Below, piece by piece: positions 22,501-36,366 of a DNA stretch of 50,714 bases. The stretch is from positions 3,986-54,699 of the forward strand of contig JADHZB010001391.1 of NCBI GenBank assembly GCA_015657535.1. Direction: 5' to 3'. A model generated the notes under the pieces. It was given only the letters and a program-made list of their open reading frames with translations, was not told where the DNA came from and did not search any database. This DNA is from Nephromyces sp. MM_2019. Lineage: Eukaryota > Apicomplexa > Aconoidasida > Nephromycida. Made by a program: the position numbers and the translations under genes. The stretch's first letter is position 1. Every line of letters starts with the position of its first letter.

Positions 22501-25500
22501 TTTCACAGTAATCAACTGGGAGCCCCAGTCTATTTTTAAAAGTGAGCTCAAGACCTTGATCTCACTTTTTCCCAGCGGTGCTCGCAGTCATGCGGAGCGT
22601 ACATGTAGTTGTAAAATTACGTTGAGCCCTTCTAATGAAACACAGAGCGCTAAAACTACTTTTAAAGTAAATAAAATGATGAGCAAGCACGAAAATGAGA
22701 ATCGAAACATAATTAAACATCTACAGAAGCCTTATTCTCAGCTGTAGCATCACTGCGCCATAGCTGAAAGAAATTAAACAAGTCATAACATTCAAAAAAA
22801 TTACGGAGAAAATAACTTTTCAGGACTATCAAACTTAAAGCGGTGAACCACTAAAAACTTTTTTTCTGGGTAACCCTTAGTACAGAAAAACTTAAGCCGT
22901 AGAGTTGATCAAAAAGCAAAGATGATAAAAAAAAGACTAGAAAATGGTTGTTAAGTGAAGATAAAGTAGGACGATATTTTATGAATACAAGAAAAAGAGA
23001 TTAAGATTTTTTGCGCATTGTTCGTAGTATACTTCAATCATAGCGTCAGGCTTACCGATTGCATGTCTTGAGTATTTTGTAAATCACTGTGGTCATAACT
23101 ATACAATCACATGATGCGATCCGAAGCGAGGGATCCTGCAGGGGAAATCAAACTGGATCCAAAGATAGGGCAACCAAATGGACACGTGGAAGCCGGGACC
23201 GGCCTTTCACTCAGTTTAGCGTCGAAGCGAATTCACAAAAGAATGTTCACAGTACAATGAGCTCACCAAGATAGTCATCTTTTGATAACTATTCAAGTGG
23301 TACCCAACAATTTGACTTCTTCGCACAATTTGTTTATTGTAGAATCAGGCTATGGACTACGGGAACTCTATAAGAAGGAGCCGCGGCAAAGCATAATTTC
23401 GAAAGGTTATATACCTGTGTGTGACAGGGCGTTGAAGCTAGGTTCCAAGAGGTAATAGCTGTATGAAATCGCAGTATAGGTGTTTCAACGTGTTCAGCTG
23501 CCCCTAGACAAGTGAAGTGGGTGACAGCATGAAATGATGTAAAGGGATGATGCTCCCCAACAAGGCATTTGACTAGCCCAGCAGCATTCACATTCCAATA
23601 CTTTGCTCTTGCTTGGTACTTTTAGTCAGCGACAAACGCATATGAAACCCATGATATACTTAAATTTACTCTGAATTAAATTGTATGGATGCCTCGTATG
23701 TACAATATTGGCCACCCAAGTTATCTTGGTACTTCGTGGAACTCGATCGTGGCCTCTTGGCAAACTGAGCTTGACTCGAGATACATCTTAAGCTCTAGTC
23801 CCTGTCAGTAGTTTGCTACGCACGCAAGTAGTGTTGGCGTAGAATACCAAGTAATGCCTTCATAAGAACTACTTTTTGATTTACCATGCGTCATACCTTT
23901 GAATAGGCGGGAGAAGATATGGGGAGACAAGAAGCGATGGCTCCACTCTTTCATGAGTTTACTAAAAAAGATACTAAGTTCAGAAACTAGCGATGTACTC
24001 AGCTGTACCTGTGGTGATGTAAAACAAAATCACGAAGAGGCTATCAGATCGTGATGCTGTGAAAGCAGGAGAAATTTAATCTACACACAATATACTACTG
24101 ACCAGCAATGGAAAAGAGTATCTCTTTCTACTTAGGGTACCCAAGTCATGTCGCTTCAACCTGATAAAGGCGTTTGCTTACAAATTTCTTTGTCGCTTAA
24201 AAGTAAAATACAACATCGGCTTATAAAGTAAAAACTGCATTGGTGTACACGCTATTCCAAGGGAAAAACCAATTCTGCTAGATATGAATACCTTAAAGTA
24301 GACTAGATATAAAAATTACCTCCCAGATGATATAGCATTATGCCCATGGTCTTTCTTTAAGGCACTAGTTTGAAATTACGAAGAGCGAGCAACTCGAATA
24401 GTTGCCCAAAGCTTACTTGCAGCAGCGTTATACTTATGATATCAAAATTTGCGGTGATTGAGTTAACGCCGGGAATTTGTACCTATAGCATATTCAATAA
24501 TGCAGTGAATACCAGACTCCGTTAAACTGAATAAACGGTTAGGTTAGGGGGGCATTCTAGCCGTCCTACTCCCGGAAGGTGCGGTGCACTTGTGGTGTCA
24601 TATAAAAGGATGCATTCAAAGTTGAAAAATTTAGCCAGTTTAAAAAATGTGAGCCACAGTCGAGGTGAGCACAAACTATTCATAAATGAGGCAAGCAGGT
24701 TGCTCTCGCAGAGCAGCATGCGCCAACTTTAGTCTAATTGCTTGCTTCGACTATGCTGCTAGTATTCTAAGAGTTACCGAAGTCGCATAAGCCGTTGTCT
24801 GCCCCTACGTTTTCATTGTAATGCCTAGCACTTGAAAATTCTGCGCTACTCCCCTTGTTGCAACTTCTATCCGCCATATCACAATGCATCCTAATTACGT
24901 GAAAATAAACTTAATTAGCACCTTAGGGTCAATTATCTGCTTTACGAGCAATACACGGTTAATATCCATGCTCTTCTTCAATCATTCTGCCGCCCTACGC
25001 AGGTGCAAAAAGAAGTGATACGAAGTATTGTTCCAGATTTTAATAAGACCCTCAGGTAGTTCAGGTAACGACTATTTCAATGTATTTTGGAAATCAAAGG
25101 AAGCCAGCAAAATCAAGAGCGTACAGTGGTACTCGCAATTGATTTTCGCTCGCGGCAACGTTTCTAACGTTGCAGCGCTTCCGCACAACTTAGTCGCTCT
25201 CCACGCGCGTCTCTCTCTGATATGGCTAATATTGGTGATTTATTTTATTTTTTGTTCCAGTCGGCCGCTATGAGCATCACGTGAATATCTCACCACTAAT
25301 TCCTTGGGTAGAACTAAGATTTTCCTTACCTGTCCCTACACAGCAGAGCAACCTTTGAGATCTCTTGTTTACTATAAAACTTGCCTGCCTGTTTGATGGT
25401 GAATAAGTTTCCGTAGTTGTGGAGTTACATTAAGGAACCAAAATTCGGGAAAAGTTGCACGTCACTGTATTTGAGCACTCGCTAATGGTGTAGCTAACTA

Positions 25501-27518
25501 GCAAAGCAAGGGAGAACTACCGCATGACTATTGTCATGTTTAAGCATTTCTCAATATTGACATCTAACAGTGTGTTACACTGGTGGAGTATGTACCGTGT
25601 AATATGGGACGAATGATGTTTCATCACGAGTATGTGACATGAGTAAAGATAAGGTGCACTGTAACTAACACGTGCGTATGGATATTTTACAATTTAGACT
25701 TATTAGGCGCTGGCACAGAATACCTCATACAATGCATGAGCAAATGCTCACCTTTTTTTTATTTTAAGCATGCAGATCCACGATGAGTCTAGCTGACTTA
25801 AAAAGATACATTAATGTTAAATTTGCATTGTTTATTAAGTCACTAGAACTGCCCAATGGATTTGATGCACATCACCGCCCAAGCCCTACCCTGCTCTATA
25901 GTACTCTCCCTTAAGCACCAACTTCGTTACAACAAAAATGCTTAAATACACCAGCCACGTATGTAACTCTCATAGATTATTAGTTGCATGTTCTCAATTA
26001 TGAAGCACACAGGGTTGAATTTTAGTTGGAGACCTACAGGAAGTACCTGTCCGCTAAGCGTTTTGGATAGCTGTGCTTCGGCAAGCTCTGTCTTTGCTAG
26101 TAGGCAGGTTTGCAACGAAAGTAGATTGATAGCACATGTTGAAGTTTGGCGCAGTTGCTGATTCGATCAGCACGCGCTCGTCTCATTGGCAACCTCGTAA
26201 ATCCCGCGGTCTACCTTTTTTTAAAAATAAGTGTCTTGAAAGCAAGGTTGCTTTTGACAATGCCGACCTGCGAAGCGGTAAGGGTTAGAACATCGGCTCC
26301 TTCGTATTGTATCACAACCATGCAGGTCTCAAGTATTAAGCCCACAATTTAATGAGTGGTTACTTTTAAAAAAAACGGGGGATTTTCAGGTATTTATTTG
26401 GACACAGGTATTCAAAATTTGCGGATTATCATAATTAAAGAGCTCTAAAAATACGCCTATATTTATGAGCGCAAGTTTGCAAAGATGATATAAATTTTTT
26501 ATATGGGCAAACTGAGAGCTTGTCTAACATGTATTTGTCTACATTCTAACAGCCCTATTAGAGCGAAAACTCGTCAAATTAGAGAAAAAAAACCTGGGTA
26601 ATCGCGCCAAATATACAGTTAGCCCTCTAAGTGAAAGCACCGTGACTCGGTTGGAATTATTCGGCTTTTTTATTAGTCTTCCACGATTATTTGAGAGCTG
26701 CAAGTCCATTTAGTTGTTGTTTCCGAGGTTTCCAGACTTCTCTCACTACCGCTTTTATTGATCAAGTTCAAGGCAGCCTGTGAAGGATTTTACTCTTGTG
26801 GTAGGCGTGGATTTTTTTTCATAGGGGTCATCACGATGTAAGTACATCGTCTATCGCTCTCCTATGGCTTGCGCAGAAGCGCTCTACGTAACTATAACTT
26901 GAATAAGAAGCAGCTAAACGGTAGAAAAAGCTTGCTATAAAGGCATTGGTAATAAAGGTATATTGCATACGCTACCCGCCTGTAATGGGGAAGGAAATAT
27001 TTGTACAATTTTTATTGTAGAAGCAGCGAGTGTAAAAGCTGCATCTGTGGTTTATAATTGAATACTGTACTCTTAAGGCAGTTTCAGTCTGCTAGTCGAT
27101 ACTTTAGGTTTTTGTAAAGCTGAATTGACTGGCTTTACGTTCGTATTGTCGCATATTTTTGAAGTTTTTGCATCCTTTTGGTTCACATTGTGAGGCAATA
27201 AGAATGGTATGGTAAGGAAACTTGTGAGTCCGGTTTGGAGGCATTTGAGCAGTTTTGGGGCAACGAATTACTGAATTGTTTTTCATGTATTCGTTTTCTG
27301 CCTGGTATGACCAATAAAATGTAATAGTAGGCCGGCAAGAATAACTCGCTCGCTGGGTTAACGGTAATACATTTGAATTTTTACGAAGATATATTGTATT
27401 CGACTACTAGTGAACGATACAGAGTTTTACAATAAGTTCAATGGCTATAATTTCATCTTTCATTGTGAAATAGGACATCTTTTTAATGGTTTGATATCCT
27501 TAAATTCCCATCCTACAG
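19581..27518. other. 7.9-kb region with no recognised gene (left part of a gene-poor island)
   Basis: From about 20 kb the base composition becomes more even: fewer A/T runs, no CA/TG microsatellites, short frames scattered at random on both strands. I found no chain of exons with consistent splice phases and no transposase-like or reverse-transcriptase-like frame. It could be unique intergenic DNA, decayed repeats, or host a non-coding RNA. Confidence 0.45.
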
Positions 27519-29807
27519 ATGCCCATAATATTTAAAGGGATGCTCACTCGGGATCAGCATAGCGGACGACCAATGGCTATTTTGCTTGCTATTGCACTAG
27601 TCTTTCTCCTCATTCCAGCTTCGGCTAGGGTGGATCAGGAGGGAGTATCTAGTTACCAATCAAGCACGAATCTAAAGAGTGGGAGCCTAGACCCTCATGC
27701 ACCCATTGCTTTGCACAGATTTACGCAGCTAGAACATTTTGGAAAAGGTAGATAAACTTTATTCACATTTTTCCATACGTAATAATTTGATTCCTACCGA
27801 ATAAACGAAATTAATAGTATAAATAGAATATCAAAGTAGGTTAAGACCTAATAAATTAGACTCCGATTTTGTGTTGCTTTCTCAGTTCTTTCAAGGATCC
27901 GACAGGCAGCTCGAGGGCTGGAATCGGTCGAAGATTACGCAGGGTCAGCAGCAGGCGATGGTGAAGATGATGCAACCAACGCAACCCCAGTAGCACAGCA
28001 AAATAATGGAGAAAAAGGACAGACTACACCAGGTCAGCCGGATCAGCAGCCAGCTTCTACAGGTGTTGCAAACGAAGGCGATAAAAACTTGCCCGCAGGC
28101 AACCAGGCGTCGCAGAGTACAGCCAATCCGCAAAACTCCACGGGAGGAGCAGTTGCTCCAGCCCCTGATACTCCAGCAGATGCTGCTACGGCGTCTCAAA
28201 CTCCACCGGGCCCTAACCTCGCGGAATTGGTCGATCAATGAACTATGATGCAGGAGCATATATCTTAAAAAGTTGGCATCACCACTGTTTATTTTTTAGG
28301 AAGAAAATCAGCAAAAAATAGAAGAAGTATTGCAGAAGGGTAATATTAGCCGCATAACTAAGAAGCTGTTTATTTTTGATTTATTTTACTTGATTTTTAG
28401 CGGAAGACGAGGGGGCCAAGATGAAATCCGCCGTTGACGTACTTCTAACTCTATGACGGCTAATATTATGGACTACCAGGCAAATAAAAAGTTACCTATG
28501 TGCAGATACTCACAGCTGCTATGGGGTCGCACATCCTAAAGGTGTATTTTACTGACCTTGCATGTTTTCAAGGTATATAAATTTGCTTTGTTTAACCCAG
28601 AACGTGAAGATGTCTAGCGAGGTGATCAACCCGGAGGCAGTTGAAGAGGCTGCTGCTTTAAAAGATTTTGATGAAGCAACCAGTGAGTAAAACTTATGGC
28701 GAAGAGGTGTTGATCTATATAGAGTAATTGATCCTGGTGGATATTCAGAGCCTAAGAGTGACTTTACGGCTCCCGTGTTTGTGTTGCTACCCCCTCCTAC
28801 CACATCAAGGTACAGACTTGGCAAGCTTCCTTTGGTTTTTGCATATTAGAAAATCGCTTAATACGCTTGCGAGGCTGGCAGGGATAAGCTTGAACTGGCT
28901 AGGGCGTTAAGTTGTATGGGGAAGATGAATACTCCGGAAATGCAAGCCGCCAGAAATCACAAGCTCAGCGAAATGGCAAAAATAAAGGCGCAAACATTGC
29001 AAGAAGTAAAAGATGAAATCCAACTCACAGAAGAAAAATTAGCAGAGGTGCGTGCAACTCTTGTTCCTCGCATGATAATTGGTAGATTTCTCGATAATTT
29101 CACGATTTACGTATTAATTCAGTCCAAAAAAGAAAGGAGGAAGGCGCATGAACGTTTACGAAAGCTTGAGAAAGATTCTCTTGCTGGAAAGCAAGTGTGT
29201 TCTATCCCAGGAATTTGTATCGCCTAAACATTTTTGCTTAATTTAAATGTAAAACCGGAATTTTAAGGACTTGCTGAGCCTTCGTTTTGCAAAGGAAGAG
29301 CTGAAGGACCACGACATGGAAATCAAAATACTAGTCGGATTATACCAATTTATTTCCACTGCTATGCAGATAATAGAGTAGCTGTCTAATTTCAGGTGGA
29401 AAAACTAAAAAGATTAGACCAACGGGCAAGAGGTAATAAAATTAATACCTTTATAAAAAAAGCGTGGCCCATTTACAGAGCGACTAACTCATCGGTTTCT
29501 CAGAGCTAAATCAAGGAGGAAAATTTATGGACAAATCAACGCCAAATAACGATAGCTCTGAGGAAGACTCGGAAGATGAAGAAAATGAGAAGAAAGGCGA
29601 CACAGACGATACCGATGAACCTAAGAAGAGCTTTGGCCATAAAATTAAGAATTTTTTCACACATCCATTTGTAAGAACGTTGACGCATATATCTATTTTA
29701 TTATGCTGCCATAGCTTGAATGGTTTCCATGTTTGCCTTTTTCGTGGCTTCAGAAAAGATCTTCAAAGAAAGATCGTGCTGATAAAGAGGAAGAATATGA
29801 AGAATAA
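27519..29807 (+). CDS. Secreted acidic coiled-coil protein, 12 exons, unknown function
   Basis: Exons: 27519-27747, 27886-28229, 28300-28339, 28401-28438, 28601-28682, 28749-28809, 28882-29047, 29123-29194, 29268-29333, 29396-29432, 29504-29670 and 29754-29807 (stop TAA). All eleven joins keep phase, giving about 451 residues (433 if the Met at 27573 is used). The N-terminus is a clear signal peptide (AILLAIALVFLLIPASA). Then comes a Gln/Pro/Ala/Asn/Thr-rich disordered stretch in exon 2, a Glu/Lys-rich coiled-coil region in exons 3-10, and an acidic Asp/Glu tail with KKxK patches in exons 11-12. No membrane segment or Cys framework is seen. An acceptor-like CCTACAG sits directly before the first ATG, so a 5' UTR exon is likely. 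Two donors (after 28229 and 29333) begin GTCG, which is unusual; without the first of these the protein would stop at the TGA at 28239-28241. In an apicomplexan a protein like this could be an exported or granule protein, but that is inference. Confidence 0.75.
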
Positions 29808-32800
29808 GGACATTTGGCGACATCTAGTCCATAAAGTTTGAGTTTGCTGCATCATTCATTGCAATTTAGAGGCAGCCTCGAAGAGCTGCATTGAGAGGAC
29901 CCGAGAGACTAGCGTCCTTGGAAAGTAGTTTCCATTTCTCGCTGACCTGCAGCCATTACAAAATCGATAAAAATAGTTTTTTCTGTCATAATAACGAGTA
30001 TTTTACTTCTAAAATATGTTAAGGCCACGCGCTTCTCTTCAAACGAAGTGCGTTGGTTAGGCTGGAAGGCCCCAGAATTGGGTTCTTCTATGATGCATAT
30101 TGTTATACCAGTTGGGATAAGATATAAATTGGCAGTATAGTATGAGTTATACCGAGATATGCTTGCCAAGACGGGAATGTTTATTGTAAAGCGTGACTCA
30201 TTAAATTTCATGAATGCTCCTTGCGTAGTTGTCTTTGGGGAGGCTAAATAGTGCAAATCAACGAGAGGAATAGAAGTTTTTCAATGTGCATGATTTTTTT
30301 CTTGCAGGTCTTGGCATAGGATTTATAGTAGTTGATAATAGCGATTCAAAATATTGAGAACGTGAAGGGGGGCTAATAACGATCCATCAGACCTTATGCC
30401 ACGGATTTGCCACAGAAATTCATTATTTTTGTGAGGAATCAGTAAGGCTGGAAGTTTGCGAATTCCCCTTGAAATTGTGTGATGTGCCTTTTTTAGGCTT
30501 TCAAGGGAAGCTATCATCTTAAGTTACAAAGTTTAAGATTCAAAAGGATCACAAAGGCTTAATTCTCTGAGCGTTAGTTAAACAGTATGACATGTTTACG
30601 AACATGTAAAGAAATATTCCATCCAAATCGCGTATTGCGCATAAAAAAGTAATTGGAAGGCATTACTATAATTGCTCAGATGCAATGTTGTGACAGTATC
30701 ATACAGAAATTGTGAAATTGCCTCTGCAGTAGCGCGTAGTGGCAGTGCTACTCCTTTGTAGATGCAGACTTTGGTATGGGAGGGGCCAATGGTTTGCAAG
30801 GTACAATACCATGTGCCTATCAAATAGTTGAATCCCGTCGGATTGCGCAACTACACACATTCCCCATTGCCACCGCTTGCTGGATAAATTGCCAATGTGC
30901 GGTACTGTTGCCGTGTAATCCGAAGATTCCAGAGAGCACCCAGTCATCTTATTAGCAAATAATACAAAGACGAACTGTATTGCGTAATCCTGCAGGTTTG
31001 CAACTTAGCCCAAATGTAGTAAAGGGGTGACGAATATTACGACTGTTAGTCTGCCGGCGACCTGATGGTCTATGCTAGGCGTCCACGGTATAGCAGCACT
31101 CTCAGACTGCTATTACAGGGAATTGGAGATGCAGTTCATAAGATGCTTCAGGGGGAGAACTGAGCAATTGCCAATAACCAGGCCAGTGGAGCAATATTCT
31201 ATTTCTTCATAATATGATAAACTTACCACATCCAGCTTGTATTGCATGATGGTAAGCACAAAGGGTAATGTACGCAAATAGGCTTATAAACTTCTCGCTG
31301 GTATCCCTTTAATTGGAGCTAAGCTCCTCATCAAGGAAGTCTACAATGCCAGGATAGCACGTTCGGAAGAGCTATACTTTCATTAATACCCATCGAAGGC
31401 ATTAGGTCCACTCTAATCTGCGTTGTAACTCTTGAGTCCAAATCGATTAGAATTACGAATTGTGCCTTAGCTAAATATTCCGTTGGGTCCTTCAATCCCG
31501 CAATGCTATGACGTTTGGCTGTACACTTGGTAGCATGTAGTATTACGGAGCTAGTAATTACTAGACTACCTTTTAGCTCCTATGATGCATCATCATCCAC
31601 CAAGAGTCGTTTAATACGATGGAACAACGGTTGAATTATTTAGAGGGGATGTTGTGCTCGTTTTATTGCTAACCCACCTCGAAAATGTCTTTGACAACAT
31701 TCCGGTGGAGAGTTTCTTCTCCAAATTAGTCGTATATCGGCGGCAATTCCCTTATTTATTTGCTGCTGCTTTTTAAGCACACAAATTAACCACAAGCTAG
31801 GGACATTATCATCACGGCGCTCATCCCACCATCCAATTTCTTACTACTGGCACCCATTCCCACAGTTGCCTTAATTGAGTAAATGTATCATACTAGTTAA
31901 TTACTATCCAGAAGTCACTGCATGATTTGTTAAACGTATGCTAGTCATCTTATCAACGCTGCTGAAAGATTTTGGGAAATCGTATCTACGCTACTTAGCA
32001 GCATCAGTGAAGCTTGTATTTATTCTGAAGCGTAAAGGAGAATAGGTGTTTTGCATATATACATGGTATGGACTAATAGTTCGAATAACAAATAAACCGT
32101 ATCATGACTGGCATCTAAGCACACGTACCCGCTTATCTAGGCAAGGCGCACCCCAGCGCTGCTCAGTACATGTTTACGCTCTACAACGTACATCCTAGTT
32201 TTGGGGCCACCGAACTTAGTGGCTCGCAAGGTGGCACTGGTCATGCTGCACGCTAAGTTTAGCGCTTCGTCCGGCGTGTGCAGCGTAAGCCTAACACTGA
32301 TGAACTCTACAATGAGTAGCATCTATAGAGATTCCCCTAGTTGCGGGTTCGTCCAAGTAGCGGGAAGATTATCATCTCAATACGCACAAAAATATAAAAT
32401 GCCATGAAAGCTTTGAAGTGCAAGTCGTTTTCAGAAATAGTACGGTGCATCATTAGATATACACTAGGCACATAAATACTCAAAACTAATTCCACGTAAA
32501 AACTGCTAACCCACAACCTAGCCCGCAAAGCTGGTTTGTGATATTTATATTAGTATTTGATATCCAATGACTGTAGCTGAATAAAAAAAATGGCACCACC
32601 AGAGGAAATAAAATCTGATGCCCGCTTGTCAGTCAACCCAAATACGAGGGTTTTTGTCAGGGGAATCTCCAATGGAGTACCGCAGGTATTATATGGATTG
32701 ATAGAAAAGAATTCTGCGTTGTGATTATGAACCTTTAGATGGAAGTACCACAAAAAAATTTATGTCGATAAAAAAATTAGAATAGAAGGAAATATATAAC

Positions 32801-35800
32801 TCTAATTACTAGTGTATAATGCCATCCTTAGAAGTAAAAATTAGGCTGGAAGGTAGCCTTTGACAAAATGAGTACCTCTCAGCAAGTTCACAACCAATGT
32901 AGTTTAAGATGAGATCAATGGGACTGCCATTACACTGAAATCAACTGTTTAGGTCATTAGGAGAGGCGTATCACATCAGCGAGAACATTCTATAATATTA
33001 CCTCCTTTATTAATCTTACCACTATGAATATTATCTAATTTATTGATGTTACTTTGTTTCTTAGTTTTATCACTCTTTTAATATTTATCATAGTAACCAC
33101 TTATCTATTATTCTTGCTTACGAGCATTGCTATACAAAGCTAACAGCAAAGTTAATTAAAGGGGTTAGGTGTATGGGATGACCTTTTAGATCAGAAGCAG
33201 GACGTTTAGTGCATTTTTTTTTGGTAAGTAGCAGTTGCTTCATTATTAAAGCTCTCGTTACATTTGGTACAGTGTTGGCAGCGAGAAAAAAAGTAATCAC
33301 TAGATGGCTGTGCTTGTAACCGTTGCGGCATATATTTAGAACAAGGATATTAGTGAACTAATAGTAACAAAGTACGCAGAAAAATCAAGTAAAGAGGGAT
33401 GCCTAGCAAAGTAAAATGGGAGTTATACCGTACACAGAAACAGGAGCATGCACTAATACTAGTAACAACCGATTAACCTAGAACTTTGGATCATCAGTTT
33501 ACCCCATGATAGCGAACGAAAGTGAGATATCAAGCACCGAGCTCTAGTATAACTTTTACTACTTATTCACCACGATGCGCTCCGTCCCTTGCCAACTGAG
33601 CGTCTGAAAAATCACTGCGAACGTGATGCTAGTAAATCCATTTTGCATGAATACTTCAGTTCATTGCTACACCAGTTACGGCTAGTATAGACCATCTTTT
33701 CTAACTTTGAAACAGTGAAAATTCAGAATAAAATTAGTGTATAACGCGTTTACGCATCAAATGTTTGAAGTTCGAGTGAAGTTCAAAAGCCAATTTTTGG
33801 GCCGTCCAGTTTTGCGTAAGTAGTAGATGCGCCACCCGACTGCTTTGAAAGTGTTTAGCCGTAGGATATACATAGATAAACCACACGAATCAGGTGGAGG
33901 TACCCTTGGATGCAGAACATATATAGAACATTTCTGTTTTTTCGCTTGCATAAACAAGCACGATACATTTTTAGATTGTTTGCGCTAGTTTGGCTAACAC
34001 AATCCGCAGGGTTGCAAGGCTCTTCTATCCATACTGGTATCTCATGGCTCTATAAGATATTGAATAGATGCTGAAAGTCTTTGGGTTTCTCAAGTTTCGC
34101 CTGACTTGGATGGTCACGCACACAATGATTACATAGACGGTGAATTAGAGTTTATTCATCCGTAGCCTTCGAAATTACTTTATTTCTTCCCTCTTATCGT
34201 GCTCTTGCCTTTTGTGCTTTACACCTACCACCGATACCGTGCGTTATTGATTCTCTGGCTTTACTCACGTGCTAGACACCAGCCAGTTCCTTAAGTTTCT
34301 TATTCTTGAGGCAGAGGGTAGGTTTTTCGGCTTTGCATTGCTCAGCTACACGGCCAATTCCTCGTACATAAACTTTATAAAGTGGGAATGATGAGGTGCT
34401 TTCCGCTGAAAAAATTGGCCTAGCAGTTGCACACAAAGATATTGGTATGATAAGGTTATTTTGGTTTGAACAGGCTCTCCTCAAAACACCGATTTACTAC
34501 CGAGTATTTGGTCATGAGGAGGTGAAATACTTCCTAATGAACAAAATAAGCTTCGCCTAGCGTGTGACAAAGCAAACGTGATGGTTTGCTTATTTTTAAC
34601 AGTGAAGTTACTGTTGACTTGGCCAAACAGCAGCGTTCATAGTCAGATTTTACGTTGCGCACATGTTAGTAGCAGTACTGTCAAAGACCACTCCCGAGCA
34701 GTACCACCCAGCGACAACTACATACATAAAACAGCGAACGCTAACAGATGCACGAAAGCCATCATAGCAACGTGCTTCTGCAGTATGTGCCACCCTGTTG
34801 CTCCGTTAGCCGCCACTACTAACGTATTACGTGGCCTTAACCTTTGAGATATCTTACTGCAACTGATCCTATATTTTTTTTGCCTGGCATAAGTATCGTG
34901 TTGCCTTGCCCTCAAGCAGGGTATAACTCAATCTTTTTCACCTCTTTACCCACCACAAGATTATTCTGAAAGCTCAACACGAATGCTTTCTTCGCTCAAC
35001 AGGATTCCCTGCTGGAACAGCTGAATTTGACCGGCGCTGTAGAGGTTTATTTGTACGTTCCAGGAAAGAATAATGATGGGTGGGCATGGATTGGTTTCGA
35101 GAACGAAGAAAGCGCTAAACAAGCAAGTTCAAGGAGGGGTAGTGCAGTGTCAGACAACTAGGAGATAACAGCGATGGCAATGGGAACACTAAGAAAAATA
35201 ATAGTCGTTTCCAGCAAATAATTTAGATTAAGCCAAGAAGACATGGAGCTTCCTATAGACTTCGTAAGAAGGCTTTTGAAGCACATGAAATGGAAGTTTC
35301 CGGTGTAACTGTTGAGTTTCTTGTGGGGGAGATTGTGGAGAGTGGCATTCTGCCCCGCAACCCGAAAGGCGATTAAACGCTGTGAAAGCATAGACGAGCT
35401 CAAAACACGTTGGAAATCTAGCTTGCACAGAACAGTCGAAACCCTGCTCGGGTAAAGCAGTGCTGGGAGACAGCAAGAGTCCAAATTTCCACTCTGTCAT
35501 ATATCCCATAATGGCACTTTTTGTTGGCTCAGTTTTCGAGTGACTCCGTTTCGAAAATAACTTACAGTGAAAAGAACGTTGCTACAGAACATCCGAGAGG
35601 AAAGCAGACTTCCCACACTTGGTAGACGACTGTCTTAGTCGCAGGTGCTCAGCAATGCTGCAATGAATCTACTTGGCGATAAACTTGTTATATGGATTAG
35701 TATGCTCACTACTTAGTCAAACTTTGGAAACCACAAGGTGAAGCAGTGCGTTTGCTTCGACGTAAATTTTGGGAATTATTGACACTCGTCTGCTTTTTCA

Positions 35801-36125
35801 GGGCTAAAATGATACTTGTACGATTGATCCTCAACGCAGAGGAGTGTGGGAGGGTAAAATTACGGCAGCAAAAGCTCTAGTTAACTCGAGCTTGTATCTT
35901 TATAGTGCTCTTTCTAATATCCACCAGTCGCTTTGCTGAACCTTTCATCAGAATTCATACTTGTGCTAACATTAAATATGCTTTAAAAATCAACACAATT
36001 GAAGCACACTATATATATTTCCTAAGCTTACGGAGGAAGCAAAAAACACGCGCAATTGCTATGGTTACAAACGAAAATTGAAGAAAAGTTCATTTTCGAA
36101 GGTGTTTGTGTGTGAGGACAACATG
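29808..36125. other. 6.3-kb region with no recognised gene (right part of the gene-poor island)
   Basis: Similar in look to 20-27.4 kb: even composition, few homopolymers, only short frames in all six readings, no linked exons, no microsatellites. The 3' UTR of the secreted-protein gene must lie at its left end. Confidence 0.45.
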
Positions 36126-36366
36126 AAGTAGTGCTAGTAGCGGTAGTAGTAGCAAAATAGTGGTACTAGAACAGTAGTAGCAGTCGTTGCAGCAGAAGCA
36201 AAAATGGCAGTACTAGTAATACTAGTAAATAGTAGTAAAATAGGAGCAGTAGTGATGCTAGTAAAATAGTAGTAGCAGTAAAAGGGTATTCGTAAAATAG
36301 CAATAGCAGCAGCAAAACGGTAGTGCTAGTAACAATAAAACAGTTTTAATACTAGTACCAGTACCA
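36126..36366. repeat. Degenerate AGT/AGC trinucleotide repeat tract
   Basis: About 240 bp built from imperfect GTA, GTAGTAGCA and CTAGTA units, with AAAATAG interruptions. It lies at the boundary between the gene-poor island and the repeat-rich minus-strand gene region. Confidence 0.8.

Noticed and set aside
27945..28259. Minus-strand frame of 104 codons, and a plus-strand frame at 28006-28248
   Set aside because: Both are shadows of exon 2 of the secreted-protein gene, whose own frame has a signal peptide exon upstream and matching phases.
36126..36366. CRISPR-like or tandem array
   Set aside because: Units are 3-9 bp, degenerate and without spacers, in a eukaryotic genome.
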